Positions 43,177-54,891 of a stretch of 64,000 nucleotides of DNA are shown piece after piece. The stretch's first letter is position 1; every line of letters starts with the position of its first letter. The stretch lies in the NCBI RefSeq assembly GCF_013368755.1, contig NC_049563.1, positions 744,001 through 808,000 of the forward strand. The letters are read 5' to 3'. The notes under the pieces were generated by a model. The model saw only the letters and a program-made list of their open reading frames with translations, had not been told where the DNA came from and did not search any database. Source of the DNA: Talaromyces rugulosus. Taxonomy: Eukaryota > Ascomycota > Eurotiomycetes > Eurotiales > Trichocomaceae. Position numbers and translations under genes: made by a program.

Positions 43177-44582
43177 ATGGCTTTGGAACTGGGTTCTGAC
43201 GTGTGGGATACGCCGGCCCTGAAACCTCCTCTCAACGCCACTCCGGACTTTGCGCACCCCGGCGGCGATGGAGGACTGGCGGTTGCTGTGATTATCGTGT
43301 GTGGAGTGGCCGCGGGGATCGCGTTTTGCGTGCGACTGGCATCGACGTTTATTGCTCGAAGAGTCTATGTTGAAGATGGTAAGTCGGTTTCTTCTGCACA
43401 TCAATGAAGATAATAATGCTTACAGAGTTGCAGGGTTGTTTTTTGCGACATCGGTATGGTCGACGTCCATCGGCGAGTTAAAAAAAGATCTGTCTAATGC
43501 TGTGCGCGATAGGGCCTTTATGCTGGCTTTTTGTACGAAACATACATGATGGATAGTAAATACTACCATGTCCACGTGTGGAATCTCCCGCTACAGACAC
43601 TGTCCAGTATAGTATACGTGAGGATTCATCAGTGATACCATGGAATCTGTTCCGCCAGACTGATTTTTTTTTGTTGTTGTAATAGTCGACGCACATCATG
43701 ACGATTCTGTACGGCCTCTGCGTTATGCTCCTCAAAGTCGCCATTCTGCTGAGCTGGCTCCGGCTCTTCGTCCCGATGAAACAACGTAATGCAAAGTTCT
43801 GGACACTGCAAGCCCTGATCTGGGCGAATGTTATTTTTTATATTGTCTGCACCTTTTGTGAGATTTTTCGGTGTACACCGCGCGAAAAGATCTGGAATCC
43901 GGTATTCGAGGGCGGGTATTGCTCTGTCAATATGCAGGATCATGCAAAGGCGTCTGGGTTTATTAACCTGGTGTCTGATGTGATTATTTTGCTGTTTCCG
44001 CAAAAGATCATTTGGGACTTGCATGTGACGCGTAAGCAGAAAGTCGGCATGTCGTTGCTGTTTGTTGTTGGGTTTTTGTATGTCTCTCTCTCTTTTATAA
44101 AAAAAAAAAAGCTAACCCACTGCAGCGCCATGGCTGCTGCTACCGTGCGCCTCTATTACCTGTTCAAAGAATTCGACGGAGCTGACTTTATCTACATCCG
44201 TTCCGATCTGGTACTCTGGATGGCGGCCGAAATCGCCGCAGGGTTCCTCGTCATGGGCCTCCCGTCGCTGCCCAAGGTGTTTCGAGCACTGCCAGGCTCT
44301 GGGTCTATGATGTCCTTTTTCAAATCGATATGGCGTGGGTTGAGCGGTGAACAGGAAAACTCACGGCGCGGTCTGCCGTCGTGGTTTAAGCCGTCGCCAA
44401 AGAGAGCGCTGGATTCTTCTATAGTGGGCACGACGAAAGGCGGTTCGCCGGCCAATATGGTGTTTGTAACCTCGTGGGATCCCTGCACGCAAAAGACAAC
44501 AACAACAACAACAACAACAACAACGTCGGGGGCTGGGTCTAGTGAGTCGAGCTTGAAAGCTCCTGGCGAATACGGTCATTGA
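43177..44582 (+). CDS. Pth11/rhodopsin-like integral membrane protein (fungal GPCR-like)
   Basis: A five-exon model (43177-43378, 43434-43453, 43513-43617, 43686-44077, 44126-44582) gives 391 residues with seven hydrophobic segments. The DGGLAVAVIIVCGVAAGIAFCVRL helix starts the fold. A microexon of 20 bases (GLFFATS) follows, then GLYAGFLYETY. Next come the family-typical HVWNLP region after KYYHV, and MTILYGLCVMLLKVAILLSWLRLF. Family hallmarks CEIFRCTP and GGYC, LVSDVIILLFP and AMAAATVRLYYLF complete it. The hydrophilic C-tail has a Thr run of about ten residues. Splice choice around the microexon is my best fit and could differ. Members sense extracellular cues; ligand unknown. A local link to the APH-like pseudogene is not indicated. 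Confidence 0.75.
44496..44525 (+). repeat. (ACA)n repeat inside the rhodopsin-like gene
   Basis: About ten in-frame ACA codons encode a Thr run in the cytoplasmic tail. The run can change length without a frameshift. Confidence 0.85.
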
Positions 44583-45432
44583 TAACCTTAATGCATGGGT
44601 ACATGGCTGCATAGCGCTGGCGTTTTGTTCTGGTTTTCAAGCAATAATACTTGTTAATCGGTAGTCTAGAGGAATAGTAATCCATTAACCATGAGACAAA
44701 GCCAACAGTGTCCAAAAATCAAGGCTGTATGGACTCGATGCTAATGCACCAAAGCCCCCCAAGTGAGAATTGGTCAGTATGTTTTAAGCTCAACTAGTTA
44801 GTATCACGTAGTGCGAGGGCGATATAATGGCCATTGGCGTGCCTGGTTTTTCACACTGTCGTTGCGAGTGATACAGCGATGATTCGTATTGTTTCGTCAG
44901 GTTGATATCAAGTGGGCACGTGGGAAGCCACAACAGAGGACTGCCTCGAGTGGCGTGCTTGACACTGAACATCGGTCAGTCTTTAGCCTTTTCATTGGTG
45001 CCTGGATGCATGTAGCCTTCTATCTTAAGGCTGTCAAGTTGAGCAGCAGTGGTGTGAAGGAAAACGGAGTCGCTTTGCCGCCGCCTGATATCGATTATCA
45101 CCTGATAGAGTACACACTGAGTACTGGGTTTATTGGAGGAATTTATATTCAACATTCTCATTGTTCAAAAAATAAAATAAAAATCGTCACTCATACGCCC
45201 AAAACGCCTGCAGTCCCAGTAATATCTAGTAGGTATGCGCCCTTTTTTTTTTGTCCTTGTTTGTCCCTTTTTCTCAACTCGACAAAGTTCCAGCAGTGGG
45301 AATGGGCGAAATGGTAATAGAATCGTTATATGTGATAATTCAGAGCAACGGAGAGAGAGAGAGCCGAGAATCGAAGGTCGAGTGGAAATATAAAAAAATC
45401 GAGAGGAAAAAAGGGAAAAAAAAACACAGGAT
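44583..45432. other. Intergenic region
   Basis: No supported gene. A 142-codon frame (44889-45317) has no features and mixed composition and is treated as chance. A TAG/GAG purine-rich stretch (45344-45362) precedes the SmF 3' end. Confidence 0.4.
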
Positions 45433-45958
45433 TTATTTCAATCCCAAATCCGTCATTTCAACACCATCCGCACCACCCATCCACAAAATGTTATTGCATC
45501 TGGAGTCAGAGTCAGCATTTGGTCTAATAACCCCCACACCCAGTTAGAGAAAAGAGAAGAAAAACACACCTGATCAGCACTAATCCCAGATTGCCCGTGT
45601 TCTTGCCGTCGATAAACTCTTCCGTGTCCCGCAGCAATACATTCATATAGGAATCTATGCTCTCGAGGGTTCCTCGATACTCGGTCTGGCCCCATTTAAG
45701 GCGGATCACGAAGGCGGAGCCGACTCTGAAAGGAAACAGATTATTAGCGTGGGGTTTTTTCAGCTCTTTGCGCGAAGAGGGTTTCGTACTTGGCCTGCAG
45801 AAAGGGACGCGGGTTGACTGGTTGGAACTATAAAAAGTCAGTTAGCAGGTTGATATTAAAGCCCGGAGAGAGAAAGCCCGGAGAGAAGTCTTCATGTCGA
45901 GGGGGAAGAGAATAGGCAAGCTTCAAGCGGAGGCACAGAATCCATCACATACATTCAT
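45433..45958 (-). CDS. Small nuclear ribonucleoprotein SmF (Sm/LSm fold)
   Basis: Four exons (45953-45958, 45790-45827, 45570-45725, 45433-45499) give 88 residues. The spliced protein reads MNFQPVNPRPFLQ, then the Sm1 motif VIRLKWGQTEYRGTL, YMNVLL, and the Sm2 motif NLGLVLIRCNNILWM, with a short acidic tail. The first exon is only six bases. SmF is one of seven ring subunits of the spliceosomal U1, U2, U4 and U5 snRNPs. It is transcribed leftward, upstream of the DUF866 gene's 3' end on the same strand. Confidence 0.92.
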
Positions 45959-46344
45959 TGTTATAGCACGAAAAGAAACTTTCAAAAAAAAAGATAAAAG
46001 CTGAAGGACAGGCTGGCTAGTGGCGACCTTCGAAGTAAAGGCAATGGCGAGTCGGAAAATCGCGGTCTTGGGAGCTGAGAAAGATGAATGCGTGAATTTG
46101 TTCTTGTCGCGCAGATTGAAGATTGAAGGTCTCCGCGGTGGGAAGAGCTTTTGGCCAATAGAATGTGTTACACACTACACCGCCTTGAAAGTGGGGCCTA
46201 TACTGCCACACCACATTTTGCTTCATCAAAATAAATAATATTACTTCATAGCAAATACAGAATTGATAAAATTCATTCCTCATGCAAGAAATTCCATTAC
46301 TACTAAAATACAAGCTCTCACGGCACATTTGCTCTCATTTTCTT
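45959..46344. other. Spacer between SmF and the DUF866 gene
   Basis: The 5' flank of SmF and the 3' end of the DUF866 gene. AT-rich, with no gene. Confidence 0.4.
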
Positions 46345-47210
46345 TTACTTCACGTTCTTGATATCCCAGGTCATCTCCTTGATGCTCACCTCTTCACTAG
46401 CCTTTTCATCGTAGTCGTACCAGTCGCCCTCGGTCAGGTCTATTTCTGTAAAGACAGTTGAGCTTTCCGCACCTTTGGCTGCCCATTCGCCCTGATTAAA
46501 CAGTCAGCACGACTTGGTGATTTTCCCAAATGAAAAGAAAGGAAAGCTTAGACAGGCTGAACAAGTTCTTTTGCCATTTTCTCGAGTCTAAAGGGCACCT
46601 CGAAGAAACACTTACATCCGGTTTAAACTCTGTAAATTCGAGCCCGCGACAATCAAACTCGACAATCTTCTGGGTCTTTGCCTTGGCATTATCCGTCGCC
46701 TCGTAGGCGTTTGGGCCCGCAGAAATGCTTGCAGAGTGTGTTTTCTACTGGAAGTTAGAAAGAACGTACGAACAGGGAAATAGAGTAACGAACCCCGCAG
46801 ACCTTGCATTTCCATACGAAATTGGCTTCGCCGCGACTTCCGGGGATTTCGTGCTTTTCCTGGTTGCTGTTAGATTATTGTCTTGAATATCTGAAGAGAT
46901 GAATGTGTTGATATATCGATTTATGTGATTGCCACGGTCTTGTCACATTTTCACCTCCAAACCAAGACAATAATGGCAATATATATAAAAAAAAGGAGCC
47001 TTACATAACGCGTAAAGCTAATCCAATTCGGATGCACCTCCCTGCACGAACTGCAGAGGACCTTGAAGGTGTAATAGTACGGGTCTTCCTCGGTGTCCTG
47101 CGGCCGCAGCTCGGTCACACTGGGGGACGACGTCAGCAATGGAATTGGAATTATCAGACTGGTACACGGCCTCACCCTTGCAGGTCGGCTGTTAGTACCA
47201 AGGAGAGCAT
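46345..47210 (-). CDS. DUF866/CXXC zinc-binding protein (human CZIB/C1orf123 type)
   Basis: At least five exons run from ATG 47210 (MLSLVLTADLQG) to the last exon 46345-46491. Spliced pieces in order: VTELRPQDTEEDPYYYTFKV with CSSCREVHPNWISFTRY; KHEIPGSRGEANFVWKCKVC; KTHSASISAGPNAYEAT with IVEFDCRGLEF; and GEWAAKGAESSTVF ending in WDIKNVK. The two CxxC pairs (CSSC and CKVC) form the family's zinc site. Homologues are small cytosolic proteins of unsettled function in eukaryotes. One splice donor (GTTCGT) is weak but the frame and CxxC pair support it. Length about 160 residues matches the family. Confidence 0.86.
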
Positions 47211-47699
47211 TTTGGTTGTTTTGTTTTGCTTGGTGACTTGGTGATGATGGCTCTGGTGGGTGGTCTGATGATGCGGGGTCGGTGTCGATTGCCGGCAAAG
47301 GTTTAACGCCTGCGCCTGCCGCTTGCCGCGTGCCCCGTTGACTTCATTGATATACACATATACACCATTATCCAAACGATAAAGAATGACGTCTCAGAGT
47401 TCAGCATTAGCATGTGTGACCATGAATCCGCATATTTATTTGAGATCTAAATTTAAAACGGCTTTATGCCTCCCGTTTCCTTTTCAAGCTGGCTTTGGCG
47501 TTCGAACAAAGCGAATGACAGGAAATCACCAGTCGAGAAAGGAGCATAGCAAAAGGGTGGTTGTTATATATCTGGCTACATCACCTACCGATTCTGTGAA
47601 TAATTATTCATCATCTTCTGCCTTGCTTGTTTGTTGTTTGCTGGCCTCCTTAGATCTAAGTTCCCCCTTGACACCACACTGAGCTGAAAACGCCTCAAA
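47211..47699. other. Divergent promoter region
   Basis: The space between outward-facing starts of the DUF866 gene and the trypsin-like gene. No element was fixed, and no gene is seen. Confidence 0.4.
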
Positions 47700-49382
47700 A
47701 TGGACCAGCCGAATGTATTCCGCGAGTTTTCGAAGAAAGTCAAGACGGTATTAACATCCCCCGATCCCCAGGTCATTCTCGACGCTTTGCGAGCTTTGGC
47801 AGAAGGAAAAGAAGCGAATTTGCAAGATGGGAGAGTGATAGAACCACTCGGGCCGTGGGAATCAAGCCCAGAGTCAGAATCAGCCTGAAGTATACACAGA
47901 GGCACTCACTACGCTGCTGTGTTGGGCCCTTAGAACCTTTCCCAATCAATTGCGCTGGGGTAGAAAGAGGCTTCGCAGTGAGTCAGCGAATGAGCCTAAT
48001 CTATGGGAAACCTTGGCTCTCTTTGATGGCCCTGAAGGGTATAATCAGAGGTATGTTTGGTGCGATTCAGTTCGATAATTTACAGTGAGTGCTGACTGTT
48101 CCATTTAGCTTAGTTGATCTCCCAAAGATCGCTTACAGCGACCTCGTGGCGCGTCTTGATCAACCGCCGCCAAGGGTTGTCACCCACATAGGGGGAGTGT
48201 CATTGCCGAAAGTCCTTGGACCATCCCAAAGCCAACCAGTCCAGTCTCTGGATGAAGACCTTCCGTACATTTCGGACTTCTTGCGCGGCAATGGCACCGC
48301 GAGGGCTGTCGCGGCCACCCGTTGCAAGTTTGGGTGGGAACGATTATCAGTAGACTGTCTCTGCCTCTACGTGGATGCTGATGATACCACCAGTCTTGAG
48401 AATTCAGTAACTTCTCTGGCGGATCTTGCCATGATTAGGGAGAGCAAGCTTTGTCATACAGGGGATAGTTTGTCAGAGGCCCAGAAACTCCTAGCGCCCA
48501 CAGGCATTACCGAGTTAGCCCTTAAAGAGCGAATGTACGACCTTCGGCAAAACCGTATCCGCCGTGTTGTTCGACAAGATGGTAATATTTATCCCGGACA
48601 GTCCATCTCCCTTATGGGAGAGGAATCAAAGGGCTCGGTTGGGGTGTTCCTGTCCCCATGTGGCGTAGACGAACACAAAGTCTACGCCTTGACGGCACAC
48701 CACGCTGTCCCGTTCAAAATAGCTGGGCAGCGTGTCATCACACCCGGAGGACTTGATATATTAACTCAATTGCAGCGGGCAGTGGACTCTCACCCCAAAG
48801 ACATTGAGGTACTGCTGAAACGACGGAACGAAGCCTGCGGGTATGCGGAATACGGCCATATCGGATCAAACCAGCAAGGGTGGGGGTCTGATTTTACATT
48901 GATTCATCTTGACGACCATTGGATAGGGGAAAATGATGAATTGTATGATGTCGACCTGAGCGTCTTGCACAACCGTACCGAAAAATCATTTTTTCCCCGG
49001 AGACCGCGGTATTGTGGACAATATTGATCCCCAAGCGGGAGACATTGTTTACCAGGATGGAGCGACAACAGGTGGCACAGTAGGACAGATAGGTTCATCA
49101 GAAGTCCTGTTGTTTGAGCGTGGAACGGCCTCTGACGTCGTACGAGCCAAGTTTCTTGCAATATTACCACTTGACGTCCCTTTTAGGGATGATGTATGTG
49201 CCAAAGGCGACTCGGGATCTGGTGTTTTTCTGCCTGCCCCCCAGGAAGATGGTTGGAAGTTTGCCGGACAATTGGTTTCGATGATTGATATGGATGGATG
49301 GGCGGGCCTTATGATACCCCAGAGCCAAGTTTTTCAAACTTTGAAGGAGAAAACAGGAAAGGCTTGGAGGTTGTCGGGTTGA
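47700..49382 (+). pseudogene. Trypsin-like serine protease gene with two frameshifts
   Basis: The parts form one coherent protein of roughly 530 residues only if two frame changes are allowed. Exon 1 starts MDQPNVFREFSKKVKTV. A first frame change falls near 47875-47890 (from ...SSPESES into QPEVYTEALTT). A good 58-nt intron (48051-48108, GTATGT to TTTAG, CTGAC branch) joins GYNQ to SLVDLPKIAY. The protease core follows, with the catalytic His in ALTAHHAV. A second frame change in a T6-C4 run (48989-48998) is followed by IVDNIDPQAGDIV, then the catalytic Ser in GDSGSGVF. The homopolymer case could be a sequencing error; the first could hide an unseen intron. Members are intracellular fungal trypsin-like proteins of unknown role, sometimes linked to NLR-type defence proteins. 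Confidence 0.68.
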
Positions 49383-50044
49383 ATTTAACTAGAGGTTACG
49401 AGAAGAACACTTGCTGTTCCTAACTGAGAGGGTTGAATGAGCGGTAGTTATAGCCGTTAATAGTTAAGCTTACATGATCTTGTTCTTGTCGAGATTTATC
49501 AATATCTACAACGTCCGGTTTCTCTAATTTTTATGTTTAGTCTGTAGGAATAAAGTACACCGATTCTCATCTTTGTGTATTTGTCGAGTTTGGCATGAAG
49601 CCTGTTTCTCTTGTAGTGATCTACTTTCGACTTTGACACCAACTGGCAGAGTCACGGTCTCTTTTTTTCGTGGAGAGCGAGAGGCATGCTGAATTTCAGA
49701 TAGGGGGAAATGCTAGTTCTGCATTATTCTTGATTTTTCCCACATAATAAGTCATAAAAGTATGCCAATCATGGCAAATAAAGAAGGGTTGGCGGAACAT
49801 GACCATCAGCACAGCCTGATAGAGTTGGGTAGCTGGTGTTCCCGATGCCTGCAGTAAGCCAGATCATAAGCTGAGCCAATGCCTCCCCTTCTTTCCTCCA
49901 TCGTCGGGGTCCATTTACAACCCAGAAAATAAAGCAACTAGGCTAGTGTAGGTATCAGTGGTTTGAGTTGCAACGGGCTAGGCCTTAGATATAACATTCC
50001 AATATTCATTTATAAACGCTATCGTGATATATACATGACATTAT

Positions 50045-50078
<34 letters not shown>

Positions 50079-50086
50079 AAAACTCA
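49383..50086. other. Convergent 3' spacer with a CAA repeat
   Basis: No gene. A (CAA)n run at 50045-50078 is close to the end of the flavoprotein gene. Confidence 0.45.
50045..50078. repeat. (CAA)n microsatellite
   Basis: About 11 CAA units, ending 9 bases before the flavoprotein gene's stop codon. Confidence 0.92.
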
Positions 50087-52036
50087 TCACAGTCGACTCG
50101 ACGACGCTTGGCCGAGTTCATTCGTAGAGAAACTGTTAAAATACTCATTCAGAGCATCAACAGTACCACTGCCTTCAACAAGCTGCACGATACAGGCAAC
50201 ATGGCTGTCAGGGCGCACAACCACAACACCGCCCTTTTCAGGATCAAAACCCAACTTTTCATGAGCAGGAAATTTGGCGTGTGGTACGCGTACATCGGGG
50301 ATATCGTCGGCGTATATGTGATGGTGATAGTCTTTGATCACCTGGGGCAAGGATGATACCTCTACTGCATTCTTCGGCGAAGCGAAGATGACGTTGATCG
50401 TGAATAGTTTCGAGTGAGGGTTGTGTCGCTCAAAGTAGGATACATGGCCCAGGTCTGGTCGGCGGTAGACAGACAGGAAAGAGTTTTCCTTTTCAAGGTT
50501 CTGTGCAAAGTCTTCAATGGCCACCTTGTTCCTTGATGGCGAACCGGCAAAGACAAAGATGCGGAATGCTCCGTTGGCGGGGACTTCTTGTTCCAGGTGG
50601 ACAAAGTTTGCATCAGAGAGGCGCGTGACGCTGGTTGGAGTAAAAACGCGTCCAGGCGTAAGCTTGACGCCATCAATGCCAAACAGGGGCGATTTTGCTG
50701 GGTGGCTGGAACTCCAGTTGAAGACATTGGGCTCGTATGCAACTCCGTAACCACTTGTAAACTCGCAAGATGACTTGAAAGTCTTGACAAAGTCGTCTTC
50801 TTCGCCGTCGCTGTGACCTGACTTTGCGTTGCCAACCTCTTCTGCTGTTGGGGGCCGCTTTGAAAAAAGTGCAGCGTATTTGTTATCGAAGCTCAACAGG
50901 TTCTCGGCAATCTGTTTTCGTTCGAGCTCATATGACTCCAAAATAGATCGGTTTGCAAAACCGCTCTCTACCGCATGCAGCTTCCAGGCAAGATTGAGGG
51001 CGTCGTGGAAGGCAGTGTTCATTCCCTGACCGGCTTTTGGCTGCACAAAATAAATTAGTATCTATAGAGATAGTGTATTGGAAATACGTACGCTATGCGT
51101 GTGGCAGGCATCTCCACCCATAAAGACACGATGGTCAAGGGTGTACTTTTCCGCGATTCCCTGTCCGATAGGGTATACCGAATACCACTCGACGCGGTCC
51201 CATTCGATACTATACGGCTGAAGAATCTTTTTGGCGATCTCCTGTACTTCCTCGGCAGTAGCAGTCTTTCTCGGGCTCCAATCGGAATCGGTGGATGAAG
51301 CAATTTGCACATACAGCCGCACCATGTTTTCCTCTCGGGGAATCACCATAATTGAGCCGCTGTCTGAGTGGATTGTGCATTTTGTCTGAATGTCGGGGAA
51401 ATCGGTGCGAACAACACCATCCATCACGCCCCAGACAAAAGAAATCTGGTCCTTGTACGACATGCCAATGCCGAGTTTTTCCCGGACAAAGCTCCGGGCA
51501 CCTTCTCCGCTGAAGAGGTACTTGGCGCGCACGTTCTCGATCACATTGGTATCGAGACACTTGAGACTGACCTCGACGGGGTACGCCTCGTCGCGGCCGC
51601 TGTTTTTGAAATCGACAATGGTCCAGGGACGCTGAATAAACGTCCCCGCCTTTTCAATCTCATCCAAAAACATCTTTTCGATTTTGCCCTGGTGCACCAG
51701 CGCCGTAAAGGGGAATCGGGTGTCAATGAAGCGCGGACAGCTCGGCCAGTTCCCAGTCCTGTGGATGCCGTTACCGCCAGGCTGAGGGTCCCAGAAGGCG
51801 ACATCAAACACCTTGGCCGGCTCGTTGGCCATCAAGGCGCGCTTCAGCCCCAGGTTCCGCAGGATCTCTATGGATCGTGGCTGGATGCCATCCGCGCGAC
51901 CAGTGGCAGTGGGCACGGGTCTGTTGTCGATGTGCTTGACCTTGTACCCCCAGCGCGAGAGACACAGAGAAAGCAGAATGCCGACGGGGCCTGCGCCCAC
52001 GATGACGATGTCATACCTGTTATCGGGTGGCGACAT
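50087..52036 (-). CDS. FAD-dependent monooxygenase, phenol 2-monooxygenase type
   Basis: Two exons (51092-52036 and 50087-51040) encode 632 residues, start [11 protein letters not shown]. The Rossmann motif is [14 protein letters not shown]; the GD motif is [19 protein letters not shown], created across the intron. The second FAD (DG) motif reads [14 protein letters not shown], where the usual GADGARS carries Asp. The C-terminal 180 residues resemble the thioredoxin-like domain of phenol hydroxylases ([23 protein letters not shown]). Family members hydroxylate phenols or hydroxybenzoates with NADPH. A 25-residue in-frame extension upstream of the chosen ATG is unlikely to be used. The reaction here is inferred by family only. 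Confidence 0.87.
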
Positions 52037-53155
52037 TGCGGGAGAGCTCAAGCTTTCTTTTCGACCGATGATGAAATACAAAATAGAGTACAAGAACACA
52101 GCGTCAGCCAAAAGAAAAGCTCATGATATACAGAGAAAAAGAAAAACATCGAGATAGCCGGGGGCCAGCGAGGCCATTAATACCCCGAATCATCGCGGCT
52201 GTCATTGCGCCATCGGCCGACGGAGAAGAAAGACGGCAGATTTGCAGAGCCAACAGCTTAAACAAGACTGGGTCGGATTTTCGGTTAGCGACGCACAAGG
52301 GCTCATTTGGCGCGCATCTCGGCGGATTCGAGGCTGGGTCAGAGCGACTCAGATGATGCTGGGGGGAAGTTGTGCGGGGGGGGAAGCTGGAAAACTACCG
52401 CTTTGGCGCTCCGCTCCACCACGGTTAAGATGTCGGCAAGTGGATCACGGGTTGCAGACTCGGCATCTATAGAGAATCCAGGTCACATTATTTATTATTT
52501 GGTCTGGAATTTGGTACAAGTTTAGCCTGTGGCTGGCTGTTTCAGATTTTGTTTTTTAAACTGGTTTACTGGACTGGAGACTGCTGTGAAACAGAGTGCT
52601 GGCTGGCACATGCTGGCACGTGACCTGAGAAGACCTAGGATCTGCATCATTATTAGGAGTATAACTGCATTTGATCTTTGGCTATAATCACTAGACATGC
52701 AATGATGAATTAGGATTGCTTTTCTCAACTGTATCTGCTAAGAAGCGGGCCCTAAGCCGACATGCTACAGTGTATGCCTTTATATAAACAGACTCTGTGC
52801 TCACGACGATGATGATCACAACAACATGTGTTGTTACAGATGCGGTCTGTTATGTTGTGTGCCATCGTCGTGGCGATAGGCCATGGGCAATCACAATCTA
52901 ATCCACGTCAGCTTCTCTGTCTCTTCTCCTTTTTCCCTCGTGGCCCATCACTCACATTCACCCCTCTTCACTCTTCACTGTGTGGTCTGCCTCCATCACC
53001 AGTGCATCCAAATTTCACTGTCATTTCACCTTCTACACTTTCTTTTATCCATTCACAGAACATCCTGCGTTTTTGAAAGCACAAAAAACTCTCTGGCCGG
53101 CGTGGCCCCCCCTTTTGGAGGTTGGAAAAACTGTTCCTTGAGCCCTGTCTCCAAA
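52037..53155. other. Divergent promoter region between the flavoprotein gene and the next plus-strand gene
   Basis: No supported gene. It contains a G-run (52373-52382), a CACGTGAC E-box (52617-52624) and a TATATAAA-like stretch near 52782. The plus-strand leader before 53156 is pyrimidine-rich. Confidence 0.45.
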
Positions 53156-54891
53156 ATGGCAGATCAACCGACCGATCAACGCGAGGAACAGCATTATCCA
53201 GACCCCGAGGACGACTACCCCCTCCTCCTGGCAAAAAGATACAACCATGAGGCCAAGGACGGACAAGAGAGTGCTTGTGATGACAGTATTGCATCTCTGG
53301 TTCCCTCATCACCTAGGTCTACCTTCTCCTTGGGTCGTCTTGCACGAGGCGTTGTTGACTCTCTGATGCCTGAGCCTCTCAGACCACAGCGTGTGCTTAA
53401 GAAACGGCCAGCGCCGCTTGACCTCTCCCCTTCGCGTAATTTCAATGCTAGTACAGTAGCTCTGAATGAACGGTCAGTATGTGAGAAACTCATGGGAGGG
53501 CTTCCAGACTAACTCGGCACTGTAGATCCAAATATCAAGTCAGGCCATGCTCCTCTGTTTACGACCAGCACCACCCTTGGCCAGCTTCTACTGTTTGCAG
53601 CGAGGCAGCGCCCCTTCACGAGGTAGACGACGAGAGCTATTTTGGTCCCCAGGAGCGTAGCTGGACTGGAGAAGCGAACGAGAGGACCTGGGCCAGCGAG
53701 CCTACAGGACCACTGGCACCGATGAGTGGCAGCGTGAAAGGAAAGGCAGCTGTTGCAGATGGAACTCGCCACAACCCCGTCCTGGATACCGAGGCTAGGT
53801 TCTGGATGCCAAGCAAGACACCAGACGAAGGACAGCCGGCAGCAGAGGAGACAGTGCTGTCCGAGGAAGAACTGGAGCAGCAGGCGGTGGAGAGAGAAGA
53901 GCAGCTCGTCTCGCAGGTGGCCGCCCTGCGCCTCCCCACTTTCACGCGCCGTAAACAACCCGTCGTCCAGCCTTCCACCGCCTCTTCCTACGGTGACTCT
54001 GAGCCTCTTCTCCCAAGCCACGGCGACCACGTCCCCTTTGACCCTGTCGATCCTTATCACCACAGCGGCCAGCCGAAGAAGAAGACTCTGTACGGCCCCG
54101 AAGGCTATCTTGGCAAGAAAAAGGACTGGAAACAGTCGCCTTTGCAGAAAATGGTTTCCAAGGTGGGATCCGTGGGCACGCGTGTGGTAAACAAACCCCC
54201 AGAAATTTTCCCCTCCACAAGCACACAAATATAGCTAACCAGCCTACAGAGAAACTCCATCCGTCGCTCCCTTGAGAACAACGCCAAGGACCAGAGAACT
54301 GAGCTCGTCCATGGCATCGTGATGAAGCCCAACGTCCCCATCCATGTGGCGCGTCAGACTCAGGCTGAGATCTACTCCAAGCTCGAGCTCTTCATGTGCG
54401 TGGCTGCCAACGAGTACCTCCTCGTACAGCTGCACTACAACCGCTTCGTTGGCACTGATTCTCTCAGACGCTTTGTCGAGTTCTGGAAGGCCAAGAATCG
54501 CCCCACGGTCCCCGAGTTCCAGTTCGACCTGAAGACTCAGTACGACATCGTCATCCACAACGTGCGCACCCTTGAGTTCCCGGGCAAGTATGGCTTGGAT
54601 CCAGTGCTGTTGAAATCTACTCTGGATGCCTGGGGCAGTGTCGTCAACCAGCTGAACGTCCGCAACTTCTGCTGGCCCGACAGCGCTATTCTCAAGCTCT
54701 TCCACGATGTCTTTCCAGTTCTCGAGATGCTTGGAGCGCCGACTGAGTTTATGGCCGTCTTTCTCGAAATGCGTCGCTTGGTCGTCGAGATTGTCGAAGA
54801 GTCCAAGAAAATCAAAAAAGTCGACAAGGCAACCTTTGAGCCTCAGAGCCCTGTTCCCACCATGCCTCGCCGTGGTTATCACAGCGGCTAA
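53156..54891 (+). CDS. Conserved fungal protein of unknown function
   Basis: Three exons (53156-53472, 53526-54186, 54250-54891) give 539 residues. The first 350 residues are hydrophilic and Pro/Ser/Gln-rich, with an LSEEELEQQAVEREEQ coiled-coil segment. The last 200 residues form a globular, helix-rich domain (HGIVMKPNVPIHVARQTQ, FMCVAANEYLLVQLHYNRF, LKTQYDIVIHN). It looks well conserved, but I cannot name a family. No signal peptide or membrane helix. Both introns close the frame well, and the first carries a CTAAC branch point. Confidence 0.72.

Noticed and set aside
44889..45317. A 142-codon plus-strand frame
   Set aside because: It has no domain, no splice partner and a mixed composition including an A-rich stretch.
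51368..52126. A 252-codon plus-strand frame antisense to the flavoprotein gene
   Set aside because: It is a shadow of the strong minus-strand coding sequence with intact FAD motifs.
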